NCBI GenBank assembly: GCA_015039465.1
Contig: MU130133.1
Span: 52,932-116,931 of the forward strand
Source of the DNA: Phlegmacium glaucopus
Lineage: Eukaryota > Basidiomycota > Agaricomycetes > Agaricales > Cortinariaceae
Direction: 5' to 3'
DNA: 64,000 bases
Below the pieces are notes generated by a model. The model was not told the DNA's origin. It was given only the letters and a program-made list of their open reading frames with translations, and did not search any database. Positions 46,520 to 58,858 of the stretch are shown piece after piece (position 1 is the first letter of the stretch; the number at the start of each line of letters is the position of its first letter). The position numbers and the translations under genes were made by a program.

Positions 46520-46760
46520 TGTAAGATAGCTAACTTCTGTAGGACTGGAATATAGTATTTCGGGGCTGTATGATATTGGGGGAATGAATAATTGTATTCT
46601 ATGTAGGTTTCTACTGTATTTATACCAACTAGAACAATGACATGAGCCACAGCAAGTGAGGCCACTCACAGAATGATTGCCAAAACAGGAAGTCCTTTGT
46701 GACAAAGGTCACACGATGTGATGTTTGTGATCCACGCCTAAGCGTTTGTCCTTCCTTACA
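46520..46760 (-). repeat. LTR of the Gypsy-like element (5' LTR in element orientation)
   Basis: 241 bp partner. In element orientation it is followed by TCTGGAGCCCACC, a plausible primer-binding region. Confidence 0.9.
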
Positions 46761-46764
46761 GTAT

Positions 46765-47759
46765 TGAAAAAACCAGGCAAGCCAGACTATACTTTGGCCA
46801 ATGCGTGGAGGCCTATAGTATTAACTAATGGGTATGTGAGGCTGCTAAACGGATGCAAAACAGAGGACCTTGTTCTAATGTGCAAAAAGACTGGCATTAT
46901 GCCGCACAATCATTTTGGAGGGAGACCAGGCAGAGCAATGACCGACTCCATACATCTAATGGTCAAAACAGTTAAGGATGCGTGGAGGAAAGGAGAGGTA
47001 GCCTCTCTGCTCTGTTTGGACATGAAAAGCACATTCCCAAGTACAGCAGTGGATGTGATGAGGCATGAGATGAGGATGAATGACACACCGGTGGGGCATG
47101 TGGATTGGTTGGAGAGAAGATTAGAGGATAGAAGAACGACACTCGTGTTCAATGATTTCAGATCAGAGCCTTTCGACATTGAAGGAGGACTAGACCAAGG
47201 AGACGTGCAATCATTAATAGCCTGGCTCATATACAATCTGTCCATACTCAAGATATTCTGAAAAGAAGCAAATGGACTTCTATACATTGACGACACGGCA
47301 ATCGTGACAATGGGGGCCAACTTCAATGTCACACACAACAAGCTAAAGAACATTATGAACAGAGAAGAAGGAGTTATGGATTGGGCTGACATACACAATT
47401 GTTCCTTTGGTCTAGACAAATTCCAACTTTTGGACCTATCGCAGCGCAAAATCAAAGATCCACTAAGACCACAAAAAAGGATACCATTACCGAGAAAAAA
47501 CCTCCTACTCAACGGACAGAACATAAAGTCAGTTCAATCGGTCAAATTCCTAGGTCTACATATAGACAGGGAATTAAGATGGAAGGAACAGATTGCGGCG
47601 GCAATAGGCAAGGGTAGAGAGTGGCTAAGACAATGTGTGAGATTAGTGAAACCATCAGGAGGGGTAGCAGGAAGACACATGAGGAGACTTTACCTGGCAG
47701 TGGTAAGACCCAGAATGTTATACAGAGTGGACATATTCCTAGGACCATCACTATGATCA
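46765..47759 (+). pseudogene. LINE reverse transcriptase, continued
   Basis: Contains LKKPGKPDYTLANAWRPIVL, LLCLDMKSTFPSTAVDVMRH (catalytic Asp, though the usual Gly-Ala is changed to Ser-Thr), GLDQGDVQSLIAWLIYN and LLYIDDTAIV (the YxDD active site). The thumb region SVKFLGLHIDRELRWKEQI follows. A stop after ILKIF (47,259) and a shift near 47,755 break it. Confidence 0.88.
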
Positions 47760-48037
47760 GACTCGATCAAGGCAAAAAAGGAGCGAGATCTGCGCTAAGC
47801 AAATTGGCGTCAATACAAAGAAGTGCAGCGTTGATGATAGTAGGAGGAACACACACATCCCCCACAGATTTGCTTGACGCCCACGCAGACCTACTCCCTT
47901 TCCACCTTCTGGTCAATAAGACACAATTCCAAGCAGCTTTATGATTAGCCACACTCCCTACCACTCATCCTCTGCACAACCCAGTTAAGCAAGCAGCATG
48001 TAGATTCATCAAAAAGCACCACTCACCGCTTCATGAG

Positions 48038-49099
48038 TTGATGTACAAAAAACCAGAGGCCATGGAGAAAATTGAAGCAGTGAGACAAGGACCAAAGTGG
48101 GAACCCAATGTAGCAATCAGGATCGTGGATAACAAGGACAAAGAAAAGGAAGAAGACAGAGCAGACATAACAAATATCAAGGTGTACACAGATGGGTCAG
48201 GCTTTGAGGGCCAAGTAGGAGCAGGGGCAATTCTATACCGCGATGGGGTGATCAAAGGAAGGAAAAGGATGAGACTGGAATCATTAAAACATCATATGGT
48301 ATATGAAGGAGAAGGAGTGGGAATGATATTGGGGTTGGAGCTGATAAGGGAGGAGTGGATAGCAATGGGCTTAATACCAATAGGGGTCAACAACACAGCA
48401 GCAATCACGGCAACACACACAATTAAGCCAGGACCAGGACACTACATATGGGACCTATTCCACCGCAGACTGAGCATGGTCAACAATAAACATAAAGATA
48501 TGGACTTACTAGTAAGATGGACGCCAGGACACATAGACATCAAGGGAAATGAAGAAGCAGATAAAGAAGCAAAAGCAGCAGCTCAACACGGATCCAGCCC
48601 TAAGAATAAACTACCAGCTCCATTAAGAAAGCCATTGCCATGCAGTAAATCTGCAGTCCGACAAGCCTATCACACCAAACTCAAGTGTCTATCCACCGAA
48701 ATCTGGGTCAAATTGCCACAATACAAAAAAATAAAGCATATAGACCCATCAATTCCATCTGGTAAATTTGTGAAATACACACAACATATGAAACGCAGCC
48801 AGGCTAGTATGCTATTCCAACTAAGGATAGGACATGTGCCGCTCAACATGTATCTACACCATATCCAAAAAGCAGCATCACCAATATACACAAGGTGTCA
48901 TAGACACAATCAAACAGTCCTACACTTCCTGATACACTGCCCAGCCCACAACAATGCCAGAAATAGTATGTTCCAAGCAGCAGGAAGAGATGCCAGGGAT
49001 GTCAACAAACTCCTATCCACCCCAGAGCTATTTCCACACCTTTTTAAATTTATCAGACACAGCAGAAGATTTGAACACACCCAGGAAGCAAACACATAG
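48038..49099 (+). pseudogene. LINE RNase H domain and C-terminal Cys/His region
   Basis: Open for 353 codons: ITNIKVYTDGSGFEGQVGAG (RNase H first Asp), GEGVGMILGLELI (Glu), INNTAAI-type region and RWTPGHIDIKGNEEADKEAK (last Asp and helix). The tail RCHRHNQTVLHFLIHCPAHN is the usual Cys/His motif after RNase H. Although open, it is part of an element whose upstream frame is broken. Confidence 0.85.
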
Positions 49100-49336
49100 C
49101 AATAGACAATCAGCATCAACCCTTAATCTACATTACCACATCACATTGTCACGTTGTCACAATCATTATTTCATGTGGATACCCCACTTTGAGGCATGCT
49201 ATGCATACCTCATAGCAGTTGAGCAGTTTACAGCCAACATGGTCAATTAGTATATCACAGTAGTTACAAGCATAGTTTATGTCTACTATATGGCTCGCCA
49301 CAAAGGACAATAAACAAAGATTCAAAATAAGTCTCA

Positions 49337-49408
49337 GCCTCGGTTGCTTAGTGGTCAAAGCGCTATTCTGAAGATATAGATATGGGAGTTCAATTCTCTC
49401 CCGAGGCA
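49337..49408 (+). ncRNA. tRNA-Phe(GAA)-like cloverleaf at the 3' end of the LINE
   Basis: 72 nt fold as a complete tRNA: acceptor stem GCCTCGG/CCGAGGC (7 of 7 pairs), D arm GCTT..AAGC with GG in the loop, and an anticodon loop CTGAAGA (anticodon GAA). The anticodon stem CTATT/TATAG has one T-T mismatch. T arm GGGAG-TTCAATT-CTCTC, discriminator A. It is followed at once by a 17-A tract, T or A interruptions and more A, and there is no T-run terminator. It therefore looks like retrotransposed tRNA-derived sequence rather than a working tRNA gene. Confidence 0.7.
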
Positions 49409-49727
49409 AAAAAAAAAAAAAAAATAAAAAAAAAAAAAAAAAAGGGGAAGGGTCAGCCTAATTCCACCCCAGAGTTACCCCTGCCCATCACTAATGATGG
49501 ATGCAGGTTGTGATGCCTATAGCTTTGCCTGTGCTTCTGAAAATGTAGGTTCATATTGAAACTTATTACACTGTGGGTTGCTGACCATAATTCTCTGACT
49601 CGGGTACCTCAATGACTCACCTGCATCAAAGTGTCATGATGAAATTGCACGACACATCTTTGGTCTTAACATCTTTTTTGGCTAATTTATGAAAGGACCT
49701 GTATCCAGGTTCATTAGGTGAGTTGTG

Positions 49728-50305
49728 TAGTGTTTGGAAGTCCAGTTGCAGGACTGGAAAAAGACTGGAAAAAGACTGGACCAGACTGCAAAAGACCGGA
49801 CCAGCAGTCCGGTTTTTTGGTTTTTGAGAAGCAAAGACTGGAAAAAGACTGGTGTTCAGTTTTAGGACCAGTATGAACTAGTAGTTTTGTAGCCCCTATT
49901 TTTCCCTTTAAAACAAGATAAAAACCGTATTTATTGGTCAAATATTCACTGAGAAAAAAATAAAACAATAAAAATGTACACAAAATAGTAGGAAACAAAC
50001 AATATCACCATAAAATTGTCAATTCCCAACGGAATTTAACGTTCTTGGGCTTATTCTAAAGGTATAGATCACATCTACATATTTGTTTGATGTTATATAT
50101 GAAAATATGACTGGTATTTGTCAAAAGTCCGGTCCTGGACAGTCTTGGACCAGGACTGGTCCAGGACTGCAAAAAACCGATGTGGACTGGTCCTAATCGG
50201 TCCAGTCCGGTCTTTTGACCTTCTAAAAGCTTAGTGGACCGGTTGCGGTCCTGGTCCTGTCCAAAAATACCAAAAAACCAGACTGGACTGGAGTTCCAAA
50301 CACTA
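49728..50305. mobile_element. hAT-type MITE, GACTGG family
   Basis: Termini TAGTGTTTGGAAGTCCAGT and inverted at the right TAGTGTTTGGAACTCCAGT. The 8 bp target duplication is GAGTTGTG (49720-49727 and 50306-50313). Arrays of GACTGG/CCAGTC and GTCCGGT words lie near both ends. No coding frame. Confidence 0.9.
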
Positions 50306-50338
50306 GAGTTGTGACCTTTTCTTGGGGAGCTCAGCCCA

Positions 50339-51720
50339 AATCACTGACCAGGGTCATCAGCAACATAGACAGCAAGGGAAATAATGTTCAAGAACAATGG
50401 GAAGGTACAGCTCTAAGACTTTCTTTTCTGATATTTGCCTCTGTGGTATTAAATTGAACTCTTTTATAGTGCTCCTAGAGAAGGCTTTAGAAGACAAACT
50501 CACAAATGCAGCAGACATAAAAGAGTGGATGGTCCCAGTACAATTGCTGCTTACCTCCCTTGGGTGGGTCAGGGACACCCAAGCTATGGAGGAGCTACAA
50601 TCCCAATGGTTGAAAATGCAGGATATTTTGTATATTTTGTAGAATAATATAAAGTTAAAGTCTAAGGGTAAGAAAATTCAGTTTATTATGACTTTGCTTG
50701 ATTTAATGCTTTGAATGCATCTTTAGCCATTCCCAAGGCCTTGAGGGACTCTCTTCTACTCTTGGCAAATGATGAGCTAGTTGGAGAGGTTATGTTGCTG
50801 TTACAGAAAGAACTGAATAAATTGGACCCAGATAACGATGAAGAGGTCCCTGCACTCCACGATGATTACTCCATGGGAAAGGTGCTAGTAGACTGGACAG
50901 AGGGGGTTGAAGAATACCAGACATTGACAACTTCAGTTAATGGAGCATATGCTGTACGATGGATATTCCACGTCGGCAGTTGCTGCAGCCCTCAGTACAG
51001 TCAGCAATTATCCTTTAATGTAATGTCATGGAGCAGCGCTTATTCTTTATTCCTGAACAGATTTGGGTGTCTATACAGGAATGGCGCATGAGCTCTTACC
51101 AACCTCAACATTTTTCAGTAGAGTCATCTAAAGCGGTTGAGAATAAGTTCACAGAGAAACTGACAATCTTTCGGCATGAACAGCATTCTGCATGGCTCAC
51201 ATTTTGCCTCAAAGTGCATCAGCATGCCACCCATAGTTTTCAATTTGTGGACCATTACCCCCTACCCCATATTGTTCCCCCAGTCAAGTTGCTCCCACTC
51301 AACATTTCATTCCAAACTCAAACATACACAGAAATACATGTTCTAAGAAGACAAACCTCTATGCAATAGGAGCATTGGTCTAACTTCTGCACTAACATGG
51401 TCTCTCCAGAATTTTCAGACGACTTGCAGGTGCCAGCAAATTTGTTGGTAACGTGACTTTTGGAAAACGGCAAAATTTTCCCATCCAGCTTTGGGAGGGT
51501 TTAGGTCTTGTAAATGACAAAAGTAAGGAACCCCATATACTGCTCTTCCACAAAGTGCAAGACCTCCTAGAACTACACAACTCCTGGAAGGATACAGAAA
51601 TGAAAGAGAAATGTAGTGTGCATGTAGATGAAATGGTATTGTGTTTGGTGGAGTTAAAGGAAAGAAAAATGAGCATTTGTAACAGTTATCTCTGTGATTG
51701 CAACACTACACTATAATAAG
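50339..51720 (+). pseudogene. Unrecognised gene remnant in several frames
   Basis: Plus-strand frames at 50397-50642, 50711-51091, 51028-51369 and 51453-51716 carry protein-like helical text (LEKALEDKLTNAADIKEWMV; ELVGEVMLLLQKELNKLDPD). They do not join cleanly by intron signals. May be a degenerate transposon accessory gene or a host gene fragment; no family recognised. Confidence 0.4.
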
Positions 51721-53035
51721 AAGAACTCATAGGAGCCACCAAAAGTTTCTGATGTCAAGCCAGACAGCCAATCACTTAATACATATTTTGCTCTTGGACT
51801 ACCAAAGGCTCTTAGGTTTATAGGTGAAGAAGCAGCATAGGTTTGAAGTTAAGCTAAAGAAGGGGTTAAATGATGAACAAATTGCTTTTCTTGATGAGGA
51901 AACTATTAACTCTAAAAAATATGGTTGTATTTTACTACCATTATCTACTGTCATACCTTACATTTTTATAAAGACTATTAATTATTAAAAATCAATAAGC
52001 TAGATGATTATAAAGAAAGATACAACAATGCTTTTTAATTCTCTTATTATCATTTCTGATCTGCACAAATTTCAAGCATTTCTTATAAACATTATATTGG
52101 AGTTTCAATCTCTACAATGCAGCTCTATAAAAACAAACACATATATAAATGATTTACACCATCATTTTAATCTTAGTATAATATTATATTTATAAAAGAT
52201 TGTGTTTTTAACTCTATCTAGGTCATCCTCAAAGAATCCCTTTGTCATGAGACCATTGGTCCTCTTTTAAGAAACTGCTGCCATCAATAAACAGTATCAT
52301 ATAGAACTTAAGCAAGTAAACAAAGTAATATAGAACATAGCAGCTTACAAGCATAAGGGCAAGGATTAAGTCAGTGATGATGTTAACCTTAAATTATGTG
52401 AACTATATCAGCATGTTAATAATATTTAATTTAAATTATTTCAATAAAAATTTCCTTTTTTGGAGAATTTTATTATAAACTATTTTATTAAAGTATTGTA
52501 GGGTTGCTATGCAGGTTCAAAGGGGATAGTAGTCTTTAGATTAATTGAGAGGGAAGGATTTTGAGTAAAAGAATATAATATTTCTTGTGTTTGTAATTCT
52601 ACTGTATAATATATATGTACCAGAACAATGATGCCACAAACACCTGAGGGTGGCCACTGAGGGATAAGTATGCTATGAGACTACCATACAAATAAGAAAT
52701 GTCTGAATATGGAAGGTGGCCATCTATTCCTCGTGTAGCTATGCTGGCTTCTTTACAGTATAAAGAATTTTAAGGAAATATCAAAAAAATAAGGTCTTTA
52801 AATCAAGGAATGTATAGATTACTAAGTCCTATATATTGTAAACATTTGAGAATTAATTGAATTGAATTTGAAAATTAATTTTTTTGACTACTTATAATTT
52901 AATTAGGAGGTTTTCTCATTTAACCTATTAATTTTTATAGTATAAAATGCTTTAAAGATATAAGATGGTTCAAGGACCTAATGTTTATAAAGACTTCAAC
53001 AACTAGTAAGTGCAATTTATTAAAAATAAGTAATA
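51721..53035. other. AT-rich, no genes seen
   Basis: Very AT-rich sequence without coherent frames. A segment with GGTTGCTATGCAGG (52,501) to about 52,760 looks LTR-like, but its ends could not be fixed. Confidence 0.5.
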
Positions 53036-53435
53036 TGTTACAACTTTGAACGGCTCAGAGGCTTCTGGCCGTAAACAGTTGTGTAAAGACCAAGTCGTCG
53101 TTTCGGTGAGCTCAAAAGAATACCAAGAGATAAGTCTCAAGGCAGCGTCTTTAAGAGTTTGAGAATGTTCAAGAGCGAAGTAACCAGGGTTAAAGTCTCA
53201 AGAATTAGCTAAGGTAATACAAGAGAGTGAATACGGTATTTATAGTAATGGAGCGAGTCGTGCATATGGTAAGGCGTCCGCATGTAAAAGGTGTGTATAT
53301 GTAAGAATAGATGAAACATATGAAAAGGGAAAGGAAAGCATGTGGAGTGGAGATGAAGATAGGGCATAAAGCATGTGTAGATGAAACAGGCATGTGTTCG
53401 GTGGAGATAAGAAAAGAAAAAGAGAGTTCGTAACA
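53036..53435. repeat. Solo LTR with TAATA target duplication
   Basis: 400 bp, begins TGTTACAACTTTG and ends GAGTTCGTAACA. Flanked by TAATA on both sides (53031-53035 and 53436-53440). No internal coding; a solo LTR left by recombination. Confidence 0.85.
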
Positions 53436-53440
53436 TAATA

Positions 53441-54503
53441 TTTACTATTAATACTTCACTATTAAACTAGTTCTAGGCTTTGCATTGACATACTCTTGCA
53501 ATGCAGAGAAAGATATGAAAGCAACAAGTAATATTACTAATATTTTACTCCATGTCATGTGTATATTACTGATAAGGGTTATATTTTAAAATATAAGTAG
53601 AAAGCATATAAAAATAAAACTAATATATGAGATTCTTTATAAGATATAGTTAGGCTTCAGGTGCTTAGGTTTGGCTAGTGTTTACATGTGACTGTATATT
53701 TTTTGAAATAAATATTACACAATTAAAACATGACTCTGACAATATAAAGTACTTTTATTAAAGTGTGTATAGTAGAAACTTAATATCTTATAAAATGAAC
53801 AGTGTTATGTACATATTACACTTACCAAAAATTGTGCAACTTTAAAGTTTAAATCTATTATATTGTGACTTACTTGTTGGTATATAACTTTTTATATTTT
53901 TCTCTTTTTTAAGTAAATGCTACTTGGTTTTAATAAATTGTACTTGCCAGTGTTGAAACCTTTTGTAATATTGGGTCTTTGAACTACTTTATATATAAGA
54001 CATTTTATATTACAAAGATTAATAGGTTGAATGAGGAAACCTTCTAATTAAATCATAAGTAGTCAAAAGAAATAAAAATCAATTCAATTATTTAATTTCC
54101 AAAACCTTTTAAATGTTTAAAATATATATTGTAACATATTTTTGGCATCTCATTGCATGTATTGTAGAATTTTGTTGAGAATATTTATTATTTAATTACT
54201 GTCTATCTTGTATAATGTGACTAAGAACAGCAGCACATGTGTCACTCTTTTAATGACTAAGAGCATGAAACATGTTCACTAATTAGAAATATAGGATCTT
54301 CTATAATTTGCACTAAAAATGATTCAATCCCTTTATGCAAGGGCCCAAGGTCTAAAGCATTTAAACTTGCATATTTTCATATTGCTTTCATACATAGATG
54401 ACTAACTGCTTGAGAATAAAGAGCCAAGACAGCAAGTTCTGACATCTGCACATTGAAGGTCGACCACCACTAACATAAATGAACCGATGTCCAATGGTGA
54501 CAG
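53441..54503. other. AT-rich, no genes seen
   Basis: No coherent frame. A stretch near 54,000-54,120 (AATAGGTTGAATGAGG..) is an inverted, diverged match to 52,840-52,940, so small inverted repeats are present. Confidence 0.45.
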
Positions 54504-54508
54504 TGAAC

Positions 54509-54777
54509 TGTTGGAATTTTAGTAATCATGCGAGCTAAACGTATCAATGTGGACCTGAGTAGATAGCTAAGGATATTGACCAATAGCGGTAAAGACTTGT
54601 AGATGTATATCATAACATAGCCACAGTCTGAGATGTATAAGTAGTAGACCTTTGGAGACGGTATTCTCCATCGGTTTAAACCAATACAACGCATATCCTC
54701 CCTCTAGCTTTAGCTCCACTTTGTTAGCGCTCTCGTCTAGACTGTTGTACTTTAAACCGACACCAGAATTTCCAACA
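54509..54777. repeat. Solo LTR with TGAAC target duplication
   Basis: 269 bp from TGTTGGAATTTTAG to CAGAATTTCCAACA. Flanked by TGAAC (54504-54508 and 54778-54782). Its complement is similar in part to the solo LTR at 60,655 (shared GCGTTGTATTGGTTTA-like part), so they may belong to related Copia families. Confidence 0.85.
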
Positions 54778-55508
54778 TGAACAATTCAACAAGTCATATT
54801 CACTTGATACATTCAAAATCAATTCATCGCTTGGAGTTACGCCAAAGTGCATACTACATCAAAGATCAACACATTCATTCAAAGTTTTAAAGAAAAAGAT
54901 GGAAATAATACCTGTGTTGTTATACCACCAATCTTCTTGTCCTCATCCTCTATCTTTTGCAGAGTATCCATTTGCTTACAAAATGTATGCCCAAAACTCA
55001 AATGACCATAATAATCACATTGCTGCAGGTTGACCAATAGATAATGACCAAACTAAAAATGAAAAACAACTTAATTTACAACTCAATATTTTGTATACAA
55101 AACATAAACAACATACCAAATCCTCAATCACCTTAAAGGACGTCAACTGCCCAACCACTATAAATTGATAAGGAGTGCCCTCGATGTTGATAAATGACTG
55201 AAACTGTTGTCTTGGTGTTGAAAAAATTGAATTTGCATGGCCTAGATGAAAATGACGGCCATAACCTGCATGAGCAAGAGTGACATCTGGATATGAAAAA
55301 ATGAATCTTTTGAGTGTTGTACTCATGATGAAAGAAAAAAATAAAAACACCTGCTTTTGAAAAAACCCATAGTAGTATCTCCTGATGACTTCAATTTTGA
55401 AAGACTGTTTAGAATGCATTCATTTGGATGACAAACATTTGAATATCATGGATGTAAAACACATTGTGAATTTTCATACACAAATACCACATGATTGATG
55501 AAACTTAC

Positions 55509-56074
55509 TGTTACATTCTGTTATATGTGACTCCGGTCCAGCTCTGTTGGAGTTGTCTCCGGTACTCCATACTCTATTCCAGTACCTTCCCATGTTTCCA
55601 GTTCTACTCCTCCTACATCCAACTCCAAGACTTCTCCATATCATTCCAAGTCTTCCAACGATACTCCAAACCCATTACCACACCTTCGCCATAACAACTA
55701 TTTCTTTGTCATCACTTTCCCACTATCAGTCAGCACACCAGCTATGGATTATTCACAAGACTTTCTGGGAGCAGAACGCAGCACTTTATATTTATCTTTT
55801 ATATTTTGGATGCTATTCCTTTTATTATTTAAGTACTTGAAACTTGTATGTTTTCCTCAGTTTGAATATCATCTTAGTTTCCTCCTCTTGTTTGTCCTCT
55901 AAGTCACTGAGGTCTTCCATCTTTCCTTTTTTTTTAGTTTTAAAATCAGGACATTGTAGGAGCTGGGCAGCACAGCACATACGCTGAGGCCAAAGTCCTT
56001 TCCATTACTTGTTCTGGTTCTGTTCCATCTGGTCTGGAGTTACTCTGATGTTATCCCTTTGTCTAAACTTAACA
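55509..56074 (+). repeat. LTR-like repeat, left member of an inverted pair
   Basis: 566 bp, starting TGTTACATTCTG and ending CTTAACA. Contains GGTCCAGCTC, CCATAACAAC and ATTATTTAAG segments that recur inverted at 56,657-57,206. Confidence 0.7.
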
Positions 56075-56656
56075 CTTACACAAAATAGACCCGGATCACC
56101 ACTCACAGTTCATTCCATGGAAAGCAAATTGAAAATGCAACCCAAAAGGATGTAACACTCCAAAGGGAATGATAAACGATCTCCGCACATCACAACTGGG
56201 ATGTGATATCCACAGTCTTCAAAATGGCTTGACTACCAACAAAACAAAAAAAAAGGAAAACACTCAAAAAAAACCTGCCCAATTATCCTGTTCAACAACT
56301 GAAATGTTCCATCAACAAGATCAGCGTTCATGATTGCAAGTAATCAAATGGATATCACCTTGGTGTAAACAAACAATTCTCCATGCTAAAAAATGGTCAG
56401 GTGCAATCTGGTTTCAAAAAGTTGATGATGAAATTGATGTCAGTCGTTTACAATCATCTCACACATTGCCATACACAAATTCAAGAATCTAAACCAATGT
56501 TCTCATAAATGAACTGTACAATATAATGTAAGACATGCCATGGGTTGTTAACTAAAATCATCTCCACAAGAAAAAATTCTGGAAAGAAAGGGAAAAAAAA
56601 CCCTTGAAACCTTCCATCCCCTCACATTAACTGTCATCATAGTAAAAATGGGAACC

Positions 56657-57206
56657 TGTTAAGTTCAGGAACTCTATTCCGGAGTATTGGATGGAGTTTG
56701 AACCCATAAGGACTTCAGCCTCAGTGTATGTGCTGTGCTACCCTAAAACTTTGTGTCCTGATTTCGGAGTAAGAACAGAACAGAGTGGAACCAGAAGTTG
56801 CAGGAACTTAGAGGAAGAATAGGAGGAGGAAACTAAGTTGATATTTGAACTGAGGAATACATACAAGTTTCGAGTACTTAAATAATAAAAGGAATAGCAA
56901 CTGAAATATAAAAGATAAATATAAAGTGCTGCATTCTGCTCCCGGAAAGTCCTGCATTCTTGAGTGAATAATCCATAGCAGGCGTGCTGACAGTGGGAAA
57001 GTGATGACAAAGAAATAGTTGTTATGGCAAAGGTGTGGTAATGGGTTTGGAGTATTGTTGGAAGAGCCGGAATGATACGGAGAAGTCTCGGAGTTGGGTG
57101 AAGGAAGAGTAGATCCGGATACAAGGGAAGGTACTGGATGGAGTATGGAGTACTGGAGACAACTCTGACGGAGCTGGACCGGAGTCATGTATAACGGAAT
57201 GTAACA
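56657..57206 (-). repeat. LTR-like repeat, right member of the inverted pair
   Basis: 550 bp. The complement starts TGTTACATTCCG and ends CTTAACA. Separated from the left member by about 580 bp (56,075-56,656) with no gene seen. Confidence 0.7.
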
Positions 57207-57397
57207 GAACCAAAAGGTACAAGCATCCTATAACTCTTTCACAAACAAGACCTTAACAACCCCCCCCCCCCTTCAAAAAAAACCCCCCCCACAGTGCATG
57301 CACTCCTTCACACAATTCGGGATTCAATGCTGCATGGACATGCACAACTTTACTAAACACCCCTACTTATGTTGCCTCTTCTGATTTCATATCTAAC

Positions 57398-58210
57398 ATG
57401 ATGTGTTTGAAGATGGGAAACATGAATGAGCTTATGAATGTGCCAAGTGACGTCAAGGATACACCTTCAGTTCCAGCGACATGTGCAGTCGTAGGCAGCC
57501 CCCTTGTAGAACCACATGGAAATTTCAATCCCACTTTTGAACATGTGAGCTTGGAAATATCAAAGGCACAGTTCCAAATCATTTCGCCAACCACCTATCT
57601 GGAGCTTAATGACAACTTTGAACTCGGAATCAAACACATTGAAAGCCTTCAAAACAAGGCAATCACAGATGGCCCCAACCCAAACTATTTTGTAGTGTGG
57701 GATAACAAAAGCAAAGCATTAAAGTTCTCTTGGCCTTTGTTCAAAAAAAGAGTACGTCAATATTTTCTTTGGAATTCATATACCTGATAACAACAAAAGG
57801 AATTGTATAGACAAAACAATATGATTGTAAGTGGTTTGTATTTCCAACAACTATTATCCATTTCAATGCGTGTATCAAACAATGTTCTAGCAATGGATGA
57901 TGAAGATTGGACACATGGTTATCTGATGACTGAGGAATATAAAGATGTGTTTGAGGATATCATTCCTAGATGGCGCATCTCGCCATTAGCCACATATGAC
58001 ACCACCCAGAAATTCATCAAAGTGAATGATCTCAACATCATGCTGCAACACTCGTCAGTGCTTGTTCACTTTGAATTGAAACACTATGCGATCAGGGACA
58101 AGAAGACGAACAGCATTGGTAGCAACACATTTACTGCACTTGCTACACAATTCAAGGTTATGGAGCATGAGCTGATTGTTGTCCGACCACTTACAAAAGC
58201 CAAATGCTAA
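57398..58210 (+). pseudogene. Transposon-associated hypothetical protein, frameshifted
   Basis: Two frames, 57398-57787 and 57803-58210, form one protein-like text with breaks between WNSY (57,780) and SGLYFQQLL (57,830). Segments such as ISPTTYLELNDNFELGIKHI, NYFVVWDNKSKALKFSWPLF and NNVLAMDDEDWTHGYLMTEE resemble an accessory protein commonly seen near large DNA transposons of basidiomycetes; this recognition is from memory. No catalytic motif seen. Two frame breaks make it a pseudogene. Confidence 0.6.
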
Positions 58211-58858
58211 AGAGACCAACATCCCTTCCCCAATCACCTACCAAAAAAAAAGCCCAAATGGACGCTGTCAATGTGTTCCACCCTGGTAATGCATCCAACC
58301 CCCTTGTTTTCAGTCCTGTACTTAGTGCTTGAAAGTCTGGTTAATTAACCAGAAAATAACTAAGACTGGACCAGACCTAACTGTGAAAAGACTGGACTGC
58401 AGTTAGTGGTTAGTTGATTCTGAAAATGAAATAACCGGTTATTTTGCAGTTAACTGACCATTAAAAAACCGGTTATAACTGGTTATAATTGACCCTATTA
58501 TACCCCTTCAAAATGCACCTAAAAATGTGAGAAATGCTAAAAATCTGACTGAGTTATGGTCAAATCTCTAAAATATTGGCCAAAAATAGACTTTCAAGAA
58601 TGTTATCATAAATTTGTCAATTCTTCATCAAATTTAGTGTTCTTGGGCTCATTTTAAAGCTACAATGCATGGAAATAATGTTTATTGAGAGAAATATGTA
58701 TGGTCTTGCCTGGTTATAACCAGTTTTTCATTTTTTCGGTCCTAACTGGTTAGTAACTGCAACTAACCGGTTTTGGTCGGTTATTTTTAGTCCGGTTAGG
58801 TTATTTTGGGTTTGGGAACAAAGCCTAACTGGTCTCAGTCTTGGTTAGAGCCCCTGGG

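Larger units (their letters stand above)
43325..46760 (-). mobile_element. Non-autonomous Gypsy-like LTR retrotransposon inside the LINE
   Basis: Two 241 bp LTRs (43325-43565 and 46520-46760), near identical, beginning TGTAAGATAGC and ending CTTCCTTACA. A 4 bp target duplication GTAT lies outside (43321-43324 and 46761-46764). Orientation is minus, because the gag-like frame reads that way. No protease, reverse transcriptase or integrase is visible in the 2.95 kb interior, so it would need proteins from a relative. High LTR similarity suggests a recent insertion. Confidence 0.88.
42300..49440 (+). mobile_element. 5'-truncated LINE with RNase H, split by an LTR element
   Basis: Order on the plus strand: C-terminal endonuclease (DNVFCSAELSRAFISC, 42,372), reverse transcriptase start (to 43,324), insertion 43,325-46,760, reverse transcriptase rest, RNase H, Cys/His tail, 3' UTR, tRNA-like sequence and poly(A) (49,409-49,443). 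The interrupted codons GTA TTG AAA AAA rejoin exactly once one copy of the GTAT duplication is removed. Several in-frame stops (for example 42,556, 42,777, 43,008, 47,259) show it is dead. The domain order fits RNase H-bearing fungal LINEs of the Tad1 type. Confidence 0.88.

Noticed and set aside
49337..49408. A functional tRNA-Phe gene.
   Set aside because: No T-run terminator follows, an A-tract starts directly after the discriminator base, the anticodon stem has a mismatch, and the sequence ends a LINE copy.
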